DNA of 7,848 nucleotides. Origin: Bacillota bacterium. GTDB lineage: Bacteria; Bacillota; Clostridia; Saccharofermentanales; Fastidiosipilaceae. Position numbers and translations under genes: made by a program. The stretch spans positions 1 to 7,848 of the forward strand of contig JAEZYR010000035.1 of the NCBI GenBank assembly GCA_023442635.1, in the 5' to 3' direction. A model generated the notes under the pieces. It was not told where the DNA came from and ran no database searches. It was given only the letters and a program-made list of their open reading frames with translations. Positions 1 through 6,300 of this stretch are shown piece by piece; the stretch's first letter is position 1, and each line of letters opens with the position of its first letter.

Positions 1-659
1 GCAATAAATTTCAGAACCAGAAAGATTGGAATGAGAGCCAGCTGGATGAGGGCCATCTGAGGGTTGAGCTGGTAGAGCATCTTCAGATACAAAAAGACGC
101 CGTAAACAGAAGTGAGCAAGGTCGAGAAAACGGTCGTCATGGCGCTGGAGAGCATGTCAGCGTCACTGGTCATACGTGAAATAAGCTCACGAGATGGCAA
201 TTGTTGAAAGTCCTGAAGTGGTAGGGCTAGGATTTGCCCCCAAAGGCGGTCGCGGAGTTTACGCGAGATGCGATTGTTGCACCAGCCGATGCAATAGTTA
301 TAAGCCATACTCACGAGCAAGGCAGCCAGGAGTATGCCAATACCGCCCCAGATGCTGGCTGTCGAAAGGTCACCTTGAATAAAGCGCTGTTGATAGGTGG
401 GGAAAATAGCACCCAGTCGTGTCGAGGCGACACCGACGGCTAACATGAGCACAATAAGCCACCAGGGCAGGCGGATCCAGTGCAGCAGATGGAAGTAACC
501 TTTCCAAGTGCCGCGCCGCCCGCGGAGCCAAGAAGACCGCATTTGTTTAGAGTCTAGACTTTGAATGCTATCCAACTGCTGGCGACCTTGAGTTTGCGAT
601 GGCTTCGCTGCATGCGAAGTTGGGGGATTAGACGTAGAGACGCTGTCAGACTTAGGCAT
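1..659 (-). CDS. ABC exporter, N-terminal membrane domain (partial, runs off left edge)
   Basis: This leftward frame is open from an ATG at 659-657 to the window edge, giving 219 residues with no stop. After a polar N-terminus of about 60 residues come hydrophobic segments at roughly 64-86, 102-123 and 172-219. Between the second and third lies a typical cytoplasmic loop of the type I exporter fold (ABC_membrane family), with the segments RDRLWGQILALPLQDF (136-151) and RELISRMTSDADMLSSAM (157-174). Such proteins export lipids, peptides or drugs using a C-terminal ATPase domain, which here would lie beyond the edge, so Walker motifs cannot be checked. The ATG overlaps the last 8 bases of the upstream trigger-factor-like gene, which suggests translational coupling in one operon. 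The substrate is unknown. The long polar N-terminus before the first helix suggests a half-transporter of the heterodimeric class, but this is inference. Confidence 0.85.
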   Translation of the reverse strand, partial: MPKSDSVSTSNPPTSHAAKPSQTQGRQQLDSIQSLDSKQMRSSWLRGRRGTWKGYFHLLHWIRLPWWLIVLMLAVGVASTRLGAIFPTYQQRFIQGDLSTASIWGGIGILLAALLVSMAYNYCIGWCNNRISRKLRDRLWGQILALPLQDFQQLPSRELISRMTSDADMLSSAMTTVFSTLLTSVYGVFLYLKMLYQLNPQMALIQLALIPIFLVLKFI

Positions 660-1704
660 CGGGGCTTTCCTCCGTTGAGTTATTCAAGGGGGGGCCATCT
701 GTGTGATAGCCCTGAGCGACTAAATAAGTAGGCAGAGCAGCAAAAAGCGCCGTGGATAGATGGGTTAATTCTTGGCTACGGCAGTAAGCCTCAAAAGGAA
801 ATTGCTGGCGGAGCTGATCGAGGTCGATGGATTCCTCTGGGCTATTTTGGGCGAGCTGATGGGCATAAGCCTGCAACTCAGCCTCATAGGTTATAGAAGA
901 AATATCCGCTTGGTCGGCCTCGGCTAGTGCATGGGCGTAGGCACATGTGAGGGCATAAGCTTCGGCGCTCTTGCGCACGGCCTCATCGAGCTCTTCCTTA
1001 TCGGCTTCAGGTTTAGAAAAAAATCGACGCAGACCTTCTAATTCATCGACGCCCTCACTTGCGAATTGCTCGCTGAGCGCCTGTTGATATTGTTTTTCTG
1101 CCTCAGCGATAGCCTCGGGACTGGCCTGAATATCTGAAGCCTTGGCCAGATAAGTTACAAGAGGCGCATAGGCGTGGCGCAGGAACTCCTCCTGCAAATT
1201 ACTCTGAAAGTAGAGCTGATAGAGGCGGCTATCATATTCGTGCATATGATCACAATAATCACTTGGATCTTGCCCGCGCTCTCGACTGACTCGGTAGATA
1301 AACGCATCATTCAGTTCGGCTGGCACGAGACGCTCAGCTGAGAGGACCTCTACTTCTGCATCAATAGACTCATCTTTATATCGAAAAGAAAGAGAGCCAC
1401 TTTGGCCAACATGAAAGTTGAGCAAGGCTTCTTCTAAGGCGGGAGCATAGTGGCCTGCTCCTAGCTTTAGTGGTAATTTTGACTTGTTGAAGCGAGGCTG
1501 ATCGCTGCTGATTTTGAGGGTGACAAGGTCGCCCTGCATTAAAGCTTCGCCAGCATCTAGATTAAGTCGCTCGCTGTAACGCATCGCAAGCTCATGCTTG
1601 AATTGTTCAACTTGCGCGAGACTCTTTTGGCGGATAGAAGCTAGATCAACCCAATGTTCGGGAAAATCTGTGTGGCGTAAGTCTTTGGGTTTAACAAGAG
1701 CCAT
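652..1704 (-). CDS. Trigger-factor-like chaperone lacking the ribosome-binding domain
   Basis: The product is 350 residues, acidic, with no signal peptide or membrane segment, so it is probably cytoplasmic. Residues about 58-127 look like the FKBP-type domain of trigger factor: GDLVTLKIS, then LKLGAGHYAPALEEALLNFHVG (79-100, the family's G-G..PGFE..L.G..VG pattern), ending in the linker VPAELNDAFI (127-136), which resembles the usual lPeLddeFa. Residues about 140-340 are mostly helical and rich in Ala, Glu and Gln, like the substrate-cradling C-terminal domain of trigger factor or SurA. The N-terminal ribosome-docking domain with its GFRxGKxP loop is missing, and standard trigger factors are about 430 residues. 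The FKBP region also lacks most aromatic residues expected of an active prolyl isomerase, so activity is doubtful. The start has GGAGG (complement of 1709-1713) 4 bases upstream. Its stop overlaps the ABC exporter start. Family assignment is from pattern, not alignment. Confidence 0.7.
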   Translation of the reverse strand: MALVKPKDLRHTDFPEHWVDLASIRQKSLAQVEQFKHELAMRYSERLNLDAGEALMQGDLVTLKISSDQPRFNKSKLPLKLGAGHYAPALEEALLNFHVGQSGSLSFRYKDESIDAEVEVLSAERLVPAELNDAFIYRVSRERGQDPSDYCDHMHEYDSRLYQLYFQSNLQEEFLRHAYAPLVTYLAKASDIQASPEAIAEAEKQYQQALSEQFASEGVDELEGLRRFFSKPEADKEELDEAVRKSAEAYALTCAYAHALAEADQADISSITYEAELQAYAHQLAQNSPEESIDLDQLRQQFPFEAYCRSQELTHLSTALFAALPTYLVAQGYHTDGPPLNNSTEESPDA

Positions 1705-1743
1705 AGATCCTCCATTTAGTGTAAATTAGTTGAGGGATATTCA

Positions 1744-1752
1744 ATCATATCA
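1744..1752 (-). promoter_or_regulatory. Probable extended -10 promoter for the chaperone-exporter operon
   Basis: On the minus strand the sequence reads TGATATGAT, an extended -10 (TGnTATGAT) one base from TATAAT at the hexamer. No good -35 is seen 16-18 bases upstream, which is common for extended -10 promoters. The predicted transcript would start near 1737, about 33 bases before the ATG at 1704. The element lies in the 64-base gap shared with divergent purB, so the two transcription starts must lie very close together. Confidence 0.4.
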
Positions 1753-1768
1753 CGCACGGAGATTTCAT

Positions 1769-3214
1769 ATGAGCATACATTCAGATTATGAGCGTTATGA
1801 CAGCCCTTTTAGTGGACGCTATGGCTCTAAGCAAATGCAGGCTGTTTTTTCGCCACAGTCAAGATATGGGACTTGGCGACGCCTGTGGTTGGCGCTGGCT
1901 GAAGTCGAGGCGGAGTTGGGGCTGCCCATTACTGAAGAACAGTTGAGTGAGATGCGGGCTCATCTTGACGATATCGACTTTGAGCGTGCAAATGAATTAG
2001 AAAAAAGCCTACGCCATGATGTGATGGCGCATGTCCACGCTTACGGTGAACAATGCCCCAAAGCGGCTGGCATCATGCATCTGGGGGCAACTTCGTGTTT
2101 TATCGGAGATAATGCCGAACTCATTCTTATTCGCCAAGCCCTAAAAATACTTGAGCAAAAGCTTCTACTTGTACTGCGGCAGTTGGCGGACTTTGCTTCA
2201 GCCTATCGGGGGCTCGTCTGTTTAGGCTTTACGCACTTCCAACCAGCCCAGCCTACAACAGTTGGCAAGCGGGCTACATTGTGGATGCAGGACTTGCTTT
2301 TTGATCTTCGAGAGCTGCGTCGCTACCAAGCGGAACTCCCCTTGCGTGGCGCCAAAGGAACTACGGGGACACAGGCCTCTTTCTTAGAGCTTTTCGGTGG
2401 CGATGAGGCGAAGGTTTTTGAACTGGATCGCCGCCTTGCTACCAAAATGGGCTTTGCCAGCAGCCTAGCTGTGACTGGACAGACTTATACCCGAAAATTG
2501 GACAGCCGCCTACTGGATATCACTTGCGGGATAGGCGAATCAGCCCACAAGATGACCAATGATATTCGACTCTTGCAACATCTTCATGAAATCGAAGAGC
2601 CCTTTGGCCAAAAGCAAATAGGCTCTTCTGCCATGGCCTACAAAAGAAACCCCATGCGTTCTGAGCGCGTAGCTGGTATCAGCCGTCATCTCTTTTCTCT
2701 GCGTTTGAGTGGTAGTACGACAGTTGCCTCACAATGGCTCGAAAGAAGTTTGGACGATTCGGCAAACCGACGCATTACGATTTCTGAAGCTTGTTTGGCA
2801 GCTGATGCGGTGCTTGATTTGTTGATAAACATTACAGATGGACTTATTGTGCATCCCAAAATGATCGCGCGACATCTGGAGGCCGAGCTGCCTTTTATGG
2901 CTACAGAGGTTTTGCTCATGGCGGCTGTACTCAAGGGGGGAGATCGCCAGGTTTTACACGAGTGTATTCGGCAACATGCGATGGCGGCTGCGGAGCGTGT
3001 CCGAGATGGCGATGGCATCAACGATCTCTTGTCTCGTTTAGCAGATGATGACGCTTTTGGGCTGAGCGCAGAAGAAATGACAAGCCTTCTCGATCCCAAA
3101 CGATTTGCGGGCCTGGCAGAGCGACAGACAGAGCGCTTTTTGGAGGAAGAAATTAGACCTCTGCTAGATGGGGCCATATGGATGGAACGAGATCAAGTTC
3201 AATTGGAGCTTTAA
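1769..3214 (+). CDS. purB: Adenylosuccinate lyase
   Basis: This enzyme of the fumarase/aspartase superfamily acts twice in purine synthesis: it releases fumarate from SAICAR to give AICAR, and from adenylosuccinate to give AMP. The 481 residues match the long form typified by animal ADSL (about 484) rather than the shorter B. subtilis type. Landmarks are RYDSPFSGRY near the N-terminus, AGIMHLGATS (100-109), GFTHFQPAQ with His156 as the likely general acid, KGTTGTQASF (196-205), and the signature loop GSSAMAYKRNPMRSER (285-300) carrying the catalytic serine. Ala290 stands where many homologues have Pro. RSLDDSANRR (326-335) is also conserved. The ATG at 1769 is chosen because GGAG (1758-1761) lies 7 bases upstream and the family start pattern begins there; an in-frame TTG at 1730 would add 13 unrelated residues. 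It is transcribed alone, with no other purine genes in the window. Confidence 0.97.
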   Translation: MSIHSDYERYDSPFSGRYGSKQMQAVFSPQSRYGTWRRLWLALAEVEAELGLPITEEQLSEMRAHLDDIDFERANELEKSLRHDVMAHVHAYGEQCPKAAGIMHLGATSCFIGDNAELILIRQALKILEQKLLLVLRQLADFASAYRGLVCLGFTHFQPAQPTTVGKRATLWMQDLLFDLRELRRYQAELPLRGAKGTTGTQASFLELFGGDEAKVFELDRRLATKMGFASSLAVTGQTYTRKLDSRLLDITCGIGESAHKMTNDIRLLQHLHEIEEPFGQKQIGSSAMAYKRNPMRSERVAGISRHLFSLRLSGSTTVASQWLERSLDDSANRRITISEACLAADAVLDLLINITDGLIVHPKMIARHLEAELPFMATEVLLMAAVLKGGDRQVLHECIRQHAMAAAERVRDGDGINDLLSRLADDDAFGLSAEEMTSLLDPKRFAGLAERQTERFLEEEIRPLLDGAIWMERDQVQLEL

Positions 3215-3249
3215 TGGGGGCTAGGACAGCAGATACAAGCCTGCTGGAC

Positions 3250-3295
3250 TTCAAAGGCAGCTCGCAAGTTTTGTTTTAGCTTGCGAGCTTTTGAA
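3250..3295 (+). terminator. Hairpin terminator after purB
   Basis: A perfect 10-bp stem, AGCTCGCAAG (3259-3268) with CTTGCGAGCT (3280-3289), has an 11-base T-rich loop. TTCAAA (3250-3255) can also pair with TTTGAA (3290-3295) across a 3-base bulge. The T-run after the core stem is only four bases, so it may be a leaky terminator or an mRNA 3'-end stabiliser. It lies 36 bases after the purB stop and no gene follows before the rpmG promoter, which fits an end of transcription. Confidence 0.6.
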
Positions 3296-3303
3296 GGGTA
3301 AGC

Positions 3304-3510
3304 GGCCACTTGAGCTATAACGCTGAGGCTATATAGGAGAGGAGAGAGCCGCGGAAGGCTTTTCTTTTAAGCTCTCTCGAATCCTCAGGTCGAATTTTCT
3401 GAGGAATCGTTCCAGGAACAGGCTTGCATGCATATGTATTCGCTATTGGATCGGAAAGCGAAGTCACAAATAGACGGGTTTGGCTCATTTGAGGTGGCCT
3501 GAAAAAGGCC
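3304..3510. other. Gene-free, inverted-repeat-rich region between purB and rpmG
   Basis: No convincing gene is seen here on either strand. The region carries several inverted repeats in series: GAGAGAGC (3342-3349) with GCTCTCTC (3371-3378); TCCTCAG (3382-3388) with CTGAGGA (3399-3405); TTCGCT (3439-3444) with AGCGAA (3457-3462); and GGCCT (3496-3500) with AGGCC (3506-3510). In addition GGCCACTT (3304-3311) can pair, with one G-U, with AGGTGGCC (3492-3499), which would close the whole region into one domain. This could be an unrecognised structured RNA, the decayed remains of a gene, or chance. It does not match tmRNA, RNase P RNA, SRP RNA or 6S RNA landmarks known to me, and no clear promoter is visible at its left end. 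Confidence 0.35.
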
Positions 3511-3516
3511 GAAGCG

Positions 3517-3545
3517 TTGACAGTTTTTTTCAAAATCGATATAAT
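3517..3545 (+). promoter_or_regulatory. Consensus sigma-A promoter for rpmG-secE-nusG
   Basis: TTGACA (3517-3522), a 17-base spacer containing a run of seven T, and TATAAT (3540-3545) form a perfect housekeeping promoter. Transcription should begin near 3552, about 95 bases before the rpmG start codon. It is the best promoter in the window, as expected for a highly expressed translation operon. Confidence 0.92.
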
Positions 3546-3549
3546 CCGC

Positions 3550-3582
3550 AAGCCTACCCAGCGCGGGTGGCTTTATTTTTTA
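3550..3582 (+). promoter_or_regulatory. Hairpin plus U-tract at the 5' end of the rpmG transcript (possible attenuator)
   Basis: AAGCC (3550-3554) and ACCC (3556-3559) pair with GGGT (3565-3568) and GGCTT (3569-3573) around a single bulged T and a 5-base loop. The stem is followed by TTATTTTTTA (3573-3582), the look of an intrinsic terminator. The predicted transcript begins at the base of this stem. It could be an early attenuator or a 5' stem that protects the mRNA. Downstream in the leader, GATGAGC occurs twice (3589-3595 and 3599-3605), and TGCGT (3583-3587) can pair with ACGCA (3615-3619). Confidence 0.5.
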
Positions 3583-3646
3583 TGCGTTGATGAGCCTCGA
3601 TGAGCAACTCAGAGACGCAAACTCGACCGACGCGGAGGAATGAGAG

Positions 3647-3814
3647 ATGGCATCAAAGGCAGGCGCTCGTGAAAAGGTAACCCTCGCTTGTGAGGAGTGC
3701 AAACAGCGTAACTATATCACCAAGAAAAATAAGAAAAATACGCCAGAGCGTTTGGAGCTCAAAAAGTATTGCCGCTTCTGCAAGAAGCACACCGTACATC
3801 GCGAAACGAAGTAA
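3647..3814 (+). CDS. rpmG: 50S ribosomal protein L33
   Basis: This 55-residue protein of the large ribosomal subunit is too short for many gene finders but unmistakable. It reads MASKAGAREKVTLACEEC, then a Lys/Asn-rich middle RNYITKKNKKN, then LKKYCRFCKKHTVHRETK at the end. Two CxxC pairs (Cys15/Cys18 and Cys42/Cys45) mark the zinc-binding form. Firmicutes often also carry a cysteine-free copy made under zinc shortage, which is not present here. GGAGG (3634-3638) lies 8 bases before the ATG. An overlapping ATG at 3640 is out of frame and would give a different peptide. The gene leads the rpmG-secE-nusG unit, a common arrangement in Firmicutes, and sits 40 bases before secE. Confidence 0.97.
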   Translation: MASKAGAREKVTLACEECKQRNYITKKNKKNTPERLELKKYCRFCKKHTVHRETK

Positions 3815-3854
3815 GGGATCTGAACCTTAGTTTGGTTTAGAGGGGAGTAGCGAT

Positions 3855-4328
3855 ATGGCCGTTAAAAGTAAAAAAGCAGAGCGGCGAGGTGAAGTGGCAG
3901 CAGATAAAGCCAAGCGCTCGCAAAAAACCAGTAAGCAGAAAAAAAGCAAAGGTTTTGGCGCTTTTCGTAAAAGTGCAGCTCGCTTTTTTGAAGAGCTCTT
4001 CAAAGAACTCAAACGGGTGGTTTGGCCAACTCGTGAGAAACTGTTGCAGTCTGCAGCCGTTGTTTTTGCCATTTTGATTGCGGCTGTCATCATTATTGGT
4101 GTTGTTGATTTGATCATGCACCAAGGTTTGGTTGCGCTCGGCTTCGACAAAAGCCGTCAGCCCGTCAGCCAAGCTGCACAACCTGGACATAGTGTTTCGG
4201 TGGATCCTAGCTCGGTTCCTTCTTTGAGTGAGTCTGTCGAAGTGACCCCATCCAGTCAGCCGGCACAGTCTAGCGCAGCAGAAAGTGAAACTCAGACGCA
4301 GGCGCCTACAACGTCAGCATCAGAGTGA
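3855..4328 (+). CDS. secE: SecE translocase subunit with an extended C-terminal tail
   Basis: SecE is the essential small subunit of the SecYEG channel for protein export and membrane insertion. The family core is clear: FFEELFKELKRVVWPTREKL (44-63), an amphipathic helix with the hallmark VVWPT, followed by one membrane helix at about 66-88. The N-terminal 40 residues are rich in Lys and Arg, as is usual on the cytoplasmic side. Single-helix SecE proteins are normally 60-80 residues; this one is 157. The extra residues 97-157 are rich in Ser, Thr, Pro, Gln, Glu and Ala with no hydrophobic stretch, and by the usual topology would lie outside the cell membrane. The frame is intact, with GGAG (3843-3846) 8 bases before ATG. 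nusG follows after 13 bases. Confidence 0.95.
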   Translation: MAVKSKKAERRGEVAADKAKRSQKTSKQKKSKGFGAFRKSAARFFEELFKELKRVVWPTREKLLQSAAVVFAILIAAVIIIGVVDLIMHQGLVALGFDKSRQPVSQAAQPGHSVSVDPSSVPSLSESVEVTPSSQPAQSSAAESETQTQAPTTSASE

Positions 4329-4341
4329 GGGTGAGTGAGAT

Positions 4342-5049
4342 ATGGATGAAAAGAAGATGAGCGCGGAAGAGCGTGCGCGTCAGCAAAAAGAAGCGGAGAT
4401 TGCAGAGCGAGCCAGTACAGAAGCTCCTCGCAAGCTCGCTGTAGAGCCGATGCAGAATCCAGAGGATTTCGATCAGCAGAAGCAGCTTACCGAAGAAGAG
4501 GCGGCTGCTCACGAAGCTGTACGAGAAGCCAAGGACGAGGCGCTCTGGTACGTCATCCATACCTACTCAGGTTACGAAAACAAAGTCAAAAAGACTTTAG
4601 AGCAGATTGTTGAAAATGCAGGCTTGCAGGATCAGATTTTCGAAGTCGCTGTTCCGATGGAAGACGTCGTTGAAATCAAGGACGGCAAACGCAAAATCAC
4701 GCAGCGCAAAATCTATCCTGGCTATGTTCTGGTCAAAATGCTGCTTTCAGATAGCCTTTGGTACACCGTCCGCAATACGCATGGTGTAACAGGATTTGTG
4801 GGACCGAACTCAAAGCCCGTCCCACTGACAGACGAAGAACTTGCCATTATGGGCATGGTCACAGACTGGGATCCTGTTATCGACTACGGCGTGGGTGATA
4901 GCGTCAAAGTCATCAACGGCCCACTGGAGTCCTTTATTGGAACCGTTGATGAGATCTCCATGGAGAAGAAAAAAGTCCGTGTCTTGGTCTCTATGTTTGG
5001 ACGAGAGACGCCTGTAGATCTTGATTTCACCCAGGTTTTGAGAATATAA
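4342..5049 (+). CDS. nusG: Transcription elongation and termination factor NusG with an N-terminal extension
   Basis: NusG binds the RNA polymerase clamp through its NGN domain and contacts Rho or ribosomal protein S10 through its KOW domain, affecting pausing, termination and transcription-translation coupling. The NGN domain begins at about residue 67 (ALWYVIHTYSGYENKVKKTL) and includes RKIYPGYVLVKM and VRNTHGVTGFVG. The KOW domain occupies about 181-235, with VGDSVKVINGPLESFIGTV and the C-terminal GRETPVDLDFTQVLRI. Firmicute NusG is usually about 175 residues; this one has 235 because of a charged, Glu/Ala/Lys-rich extension (1-66), probably helical or disordered. A weak Shine-Dalgarno (AGGGTGA, 4328-4334) supports ATG 4342. 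An in-frame ATG at 4357 is possible but would remove only five residues, so the extension is real unless a much later start is used. It follows secE by 13 bases. Confidence 0.96.
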   Translation: MDEKKMSAEERARQQKEAEIAERASTEAPRKLAVEPMQNPEDFDQQKQLTEEEAAAHEAVREAKDEALWYVIHTYSGYENKVKKTLEQIVENAGLQDQIFEVAVPMEDVVEIKDGKRKITQRKIYPGYVLVKMLLSDSLWYTVRNTHGVTGFVGPNSKPVPLTDEELAIMGMVTDWDPVIDYGVGDSVKVINGPLESFIGTVDEISMEKKKVRVLVSMFGRETPVDLDFTQVLRI

Positions 5050-5050
5050 T
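5021..5050 (+). promoter_or_regulatory. Promoter for rplK-rplA inside the 3' end of nusG
   Basis: TTGATT (5021-5026), an 18-base spacer and a perfect TATAAT (5045-5050). The -10 box spans the last codon and TAA stop of nusG. Start of transcription would be near 5057. The 101 bases between nusG and rplK, with a folded leader, fit a separate unit, though read-through from the upstream promoter is likely too because no terminator is seen after nusG. Confidence 0.6.
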
Positions 5051-5056
5051 CACAGC

Positions 5057-5150
5057 TTGGGCATGCGGTCTGGTGACCGCAACTAAATCTGGCATAGGGC
5101 TGTATTTCGGAAGAAATATAGCAATGCAATAAATTTTGGGAGGTGGCCCC
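5057..5150 (+). promoter_or_regulatory. Structured leader of rplK-rplA, possible L1 autoregulatory site
   Basis: The first hairpin is TGCGGTC (5064-5070) with GACCGCA (5075-5081), loop TGGT. The second is larger: GCAT (5092-5095) with ATGC (5124-5127), an asymmetric internal loop (AGG opposite A), then a 10-bp stem 5099-5108 / 5113-5122 capped by a GGAA (GNRA) tetraloop. The Shine-Dalgarno GGGAGGTGG (5138-5146) follows 10 bases later and could itself be held in a small TGGG/CCCA hairpin. In E. coli, L1 represses the rplK-rplA message by binding a leader site shaped like its rRNA target, two stems around an asymmetric loop. That this is the equivalent site is inference from position and shape. 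Confidence 0.5.
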
Positions 5151-5579
5151 ATGGCCAAGAAAATTGCCGGTTATTTGAAACTGCAGATCCCTGCAGGTAA
5201 GGCAACGCCAGCGCCGCCGGTTGGACCAGCTCTTGGACAACACGGTATTTCGATTCCACAGTTTGTCAAAGAGTTTAATGAGAGAACAGCTAAAGATGCC
5301 GGCTTGATCATTCCGGTTGTTATTACGGTTTATGCAGACCGTTCGTTCTCGTTCATTACGAAGACCCCACCGGTGCCTGTCTTGCTGAAGAAAGCTGCGA
5401 ATCTCGAGAAGGCTTCAGGTCGTCCGAATCGCGACAAAGTAGCCCAGGTTCCGATGTCCGAAGTGCGCCGCATCGCAGAGATCAAGCTGCCCGACACCAA
5501 TGCAGCTGATTTGGATGCTTGCTGCCGAATGGTTGCAGGTACGGCTCGCAGCATGGGTATCACTATTGTTGAGGACTAA
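5151..5579 (+). CDS. rplK: 50S ribosomal protein L11
   Basis: L11 binds the 23S rRNA GTPase-associated centre with L10 and L12, and is involved in factor-dependent GTP hydrolysis and the stringent response; it is also the target region of thiopeptide antibiotics. The 142 residues are the normal length. The N-terminal domain has LQIPAGKATPAPPVGPALGQ (11-30), with the proline-rich stretch that thiopeptides contact. The C-terminal rRNA-binding domain has the family signature RIAEIKLPDTNAADLDAC (107-124) and ends ARSMGITIVED. The start is ATG 5151, which has GGGAGGTG (5138-5145) just upstream and gives the conserved MAKKIAGYLKLQ; a TTG at 5136 in the same frame lies within the ribosome-binding site and is rejected. 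rplA follows after 13 bases. Confidence 0.98.
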   Translation: MAKKIAGYLKLQIPAGKATPAPPVGPALGQHGISIPQFVKEFNERTAKDAGLIIPVVITVYADRSFSFITKTPPVPVLLKKAANLEKASGRPNRDKVAQVPMSEVRRIAEIKLPDTNAADLDACCRMVAGTARSMGITIVED

Positions 5580-5592
5580 TAGGGGGTAGAGC

Positions 5593-6276
5593 ATGAAGCG
5601 TGGTAAGAAGTATTTAGAAGCTGCAAAGCGCGTTGAAAAGCGCCCCTATGAGCCAGAGGAAGCCTTGAAGCTCATCACTGAAGTCGCATCGGCTAAATTT
5701 GATGAGACTGTTGAACTTCATGTCCGCTTGGGCGTGGATAGCCGCCATGCGGATCAGCAGGTTCGTGGTGCTGTTGTCCTACCTCATGGTACTGGCCGTA
5801 ATGTCCGTGTCCTCGTCTTTGCCAAAGGCACGAAGGCTGATGAGGCTCAGGCTGCTGGTGCTGACTTTGTGGGTGCTGATGAGCTGGCTCAGCGTATCAC
5901 CAGCGAGAACTGGTTCGACTACGATGTGGTCATTGCTACACCTGACATGATGGGTACAGTCGGTCGCATCGGTCGTGTTTTAGGTCCGAAAGGCTTGATG
6001 CCAAACCCGAAGGCCGGCACCGTCACCATGGATGTCGCTCAGGCTGTCAAAGATGCTAAGGCTGGTAAGATCGAGTATCGCCTCGATAAGAGCAATATCA
6101 TTCACTGCCCGATTGGCAAAGTTTCCTTTGGTGCTGAGAAGCTTCACGAGAATTTCCGTGTGTTGATGGATGCTATTCAGAAAGCCAAGCCTGCCGCCGC
6201 CAAGGGGCAATACGTGCGCAGCGCAACGCTGAGCTCAACGATGGGACCTGGCGTGCGTCTCGAGCAGCAGCGCTAA
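5593..6276 (+). CDS. rplA: 50S ribosomal protein L1
   Basis: L1 forms the mobile stalk beside the E site that helps release deacylated tRNA, and in many bacteria it represses its own operon by binding the leader mRNA. The 227 residues are close to the usual 230. Features are MKRGKKYLEAAKRVEK at the start, the central domain with GTGRNVRVLVFAKG (66-79), the L1 signature GRVLGPKGLMPNPKAGTV (127-144), and FRVLMDAIQKAKPAAAKGQY near the end. GGGGG (5582-5586) lies 6 bases before ATG. It is the second gene of the rplK-rplA unit and is closed by a strong terminator 24 bases downstream, so rplJ-rplL depends on its own promoter. Confidence 0.98.
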   Translation: MKRGKKYLEAAKRVEKRPYEPEEALKLITEVASAKFDETVELHVRLGVDSRHADQQVRGAVVLPHGTGRNVRVLVFAKGTKADEAQAAGADFVGADELAQRITSENWFDYDVVIATPDMMGTVGRIGRVLGPKGLMPNPKAGTVTMDVAQAVKDAKAGKIEYRLDKSNIIHCPIGKVSFGAEKLHENFRVLMDAIQKAKPAAAKGQYVRSATLSSTMGPGVRLEQQR

Positions 6277-6300
6277 TAGACTGACACTTGCAATTTACAC

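Noticed and set aside
194..443. Two short rightward frames at the left end
   Set aside because: They are antisense to the clear ABC exporter membrane domain, and their translations have no recognisable pattern.
1730..1768. Earlier TTG start for purB adding 13 residues
   Set aside because: ATG 1769 has GGAG at good spacing and gives the family's N-terminus; the added residues are unlike adenylosuccinate lyases.
2686..3177. Leftward open frame of 163 codons
   Set aside because: It is antisense to the conserved part of purB, with Ser/Arg-rich composition typical of a shadow frame.
3315..3551. Leftward open frame of 78 codons in the purB-rpmG gap
   Set aside because: It covers the rpmG promoter, including TTGACA and TATAAT, has no clear ribosome-binding site, and its translation matches no family I know. 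It could only be rescued by conservation in relatives.
5136..5150. Earlier TTG start for rplK
   Set aside because: It lies inside the Shine-Dalgarno of the ATG at 5151, which gives the conserved L11 start.
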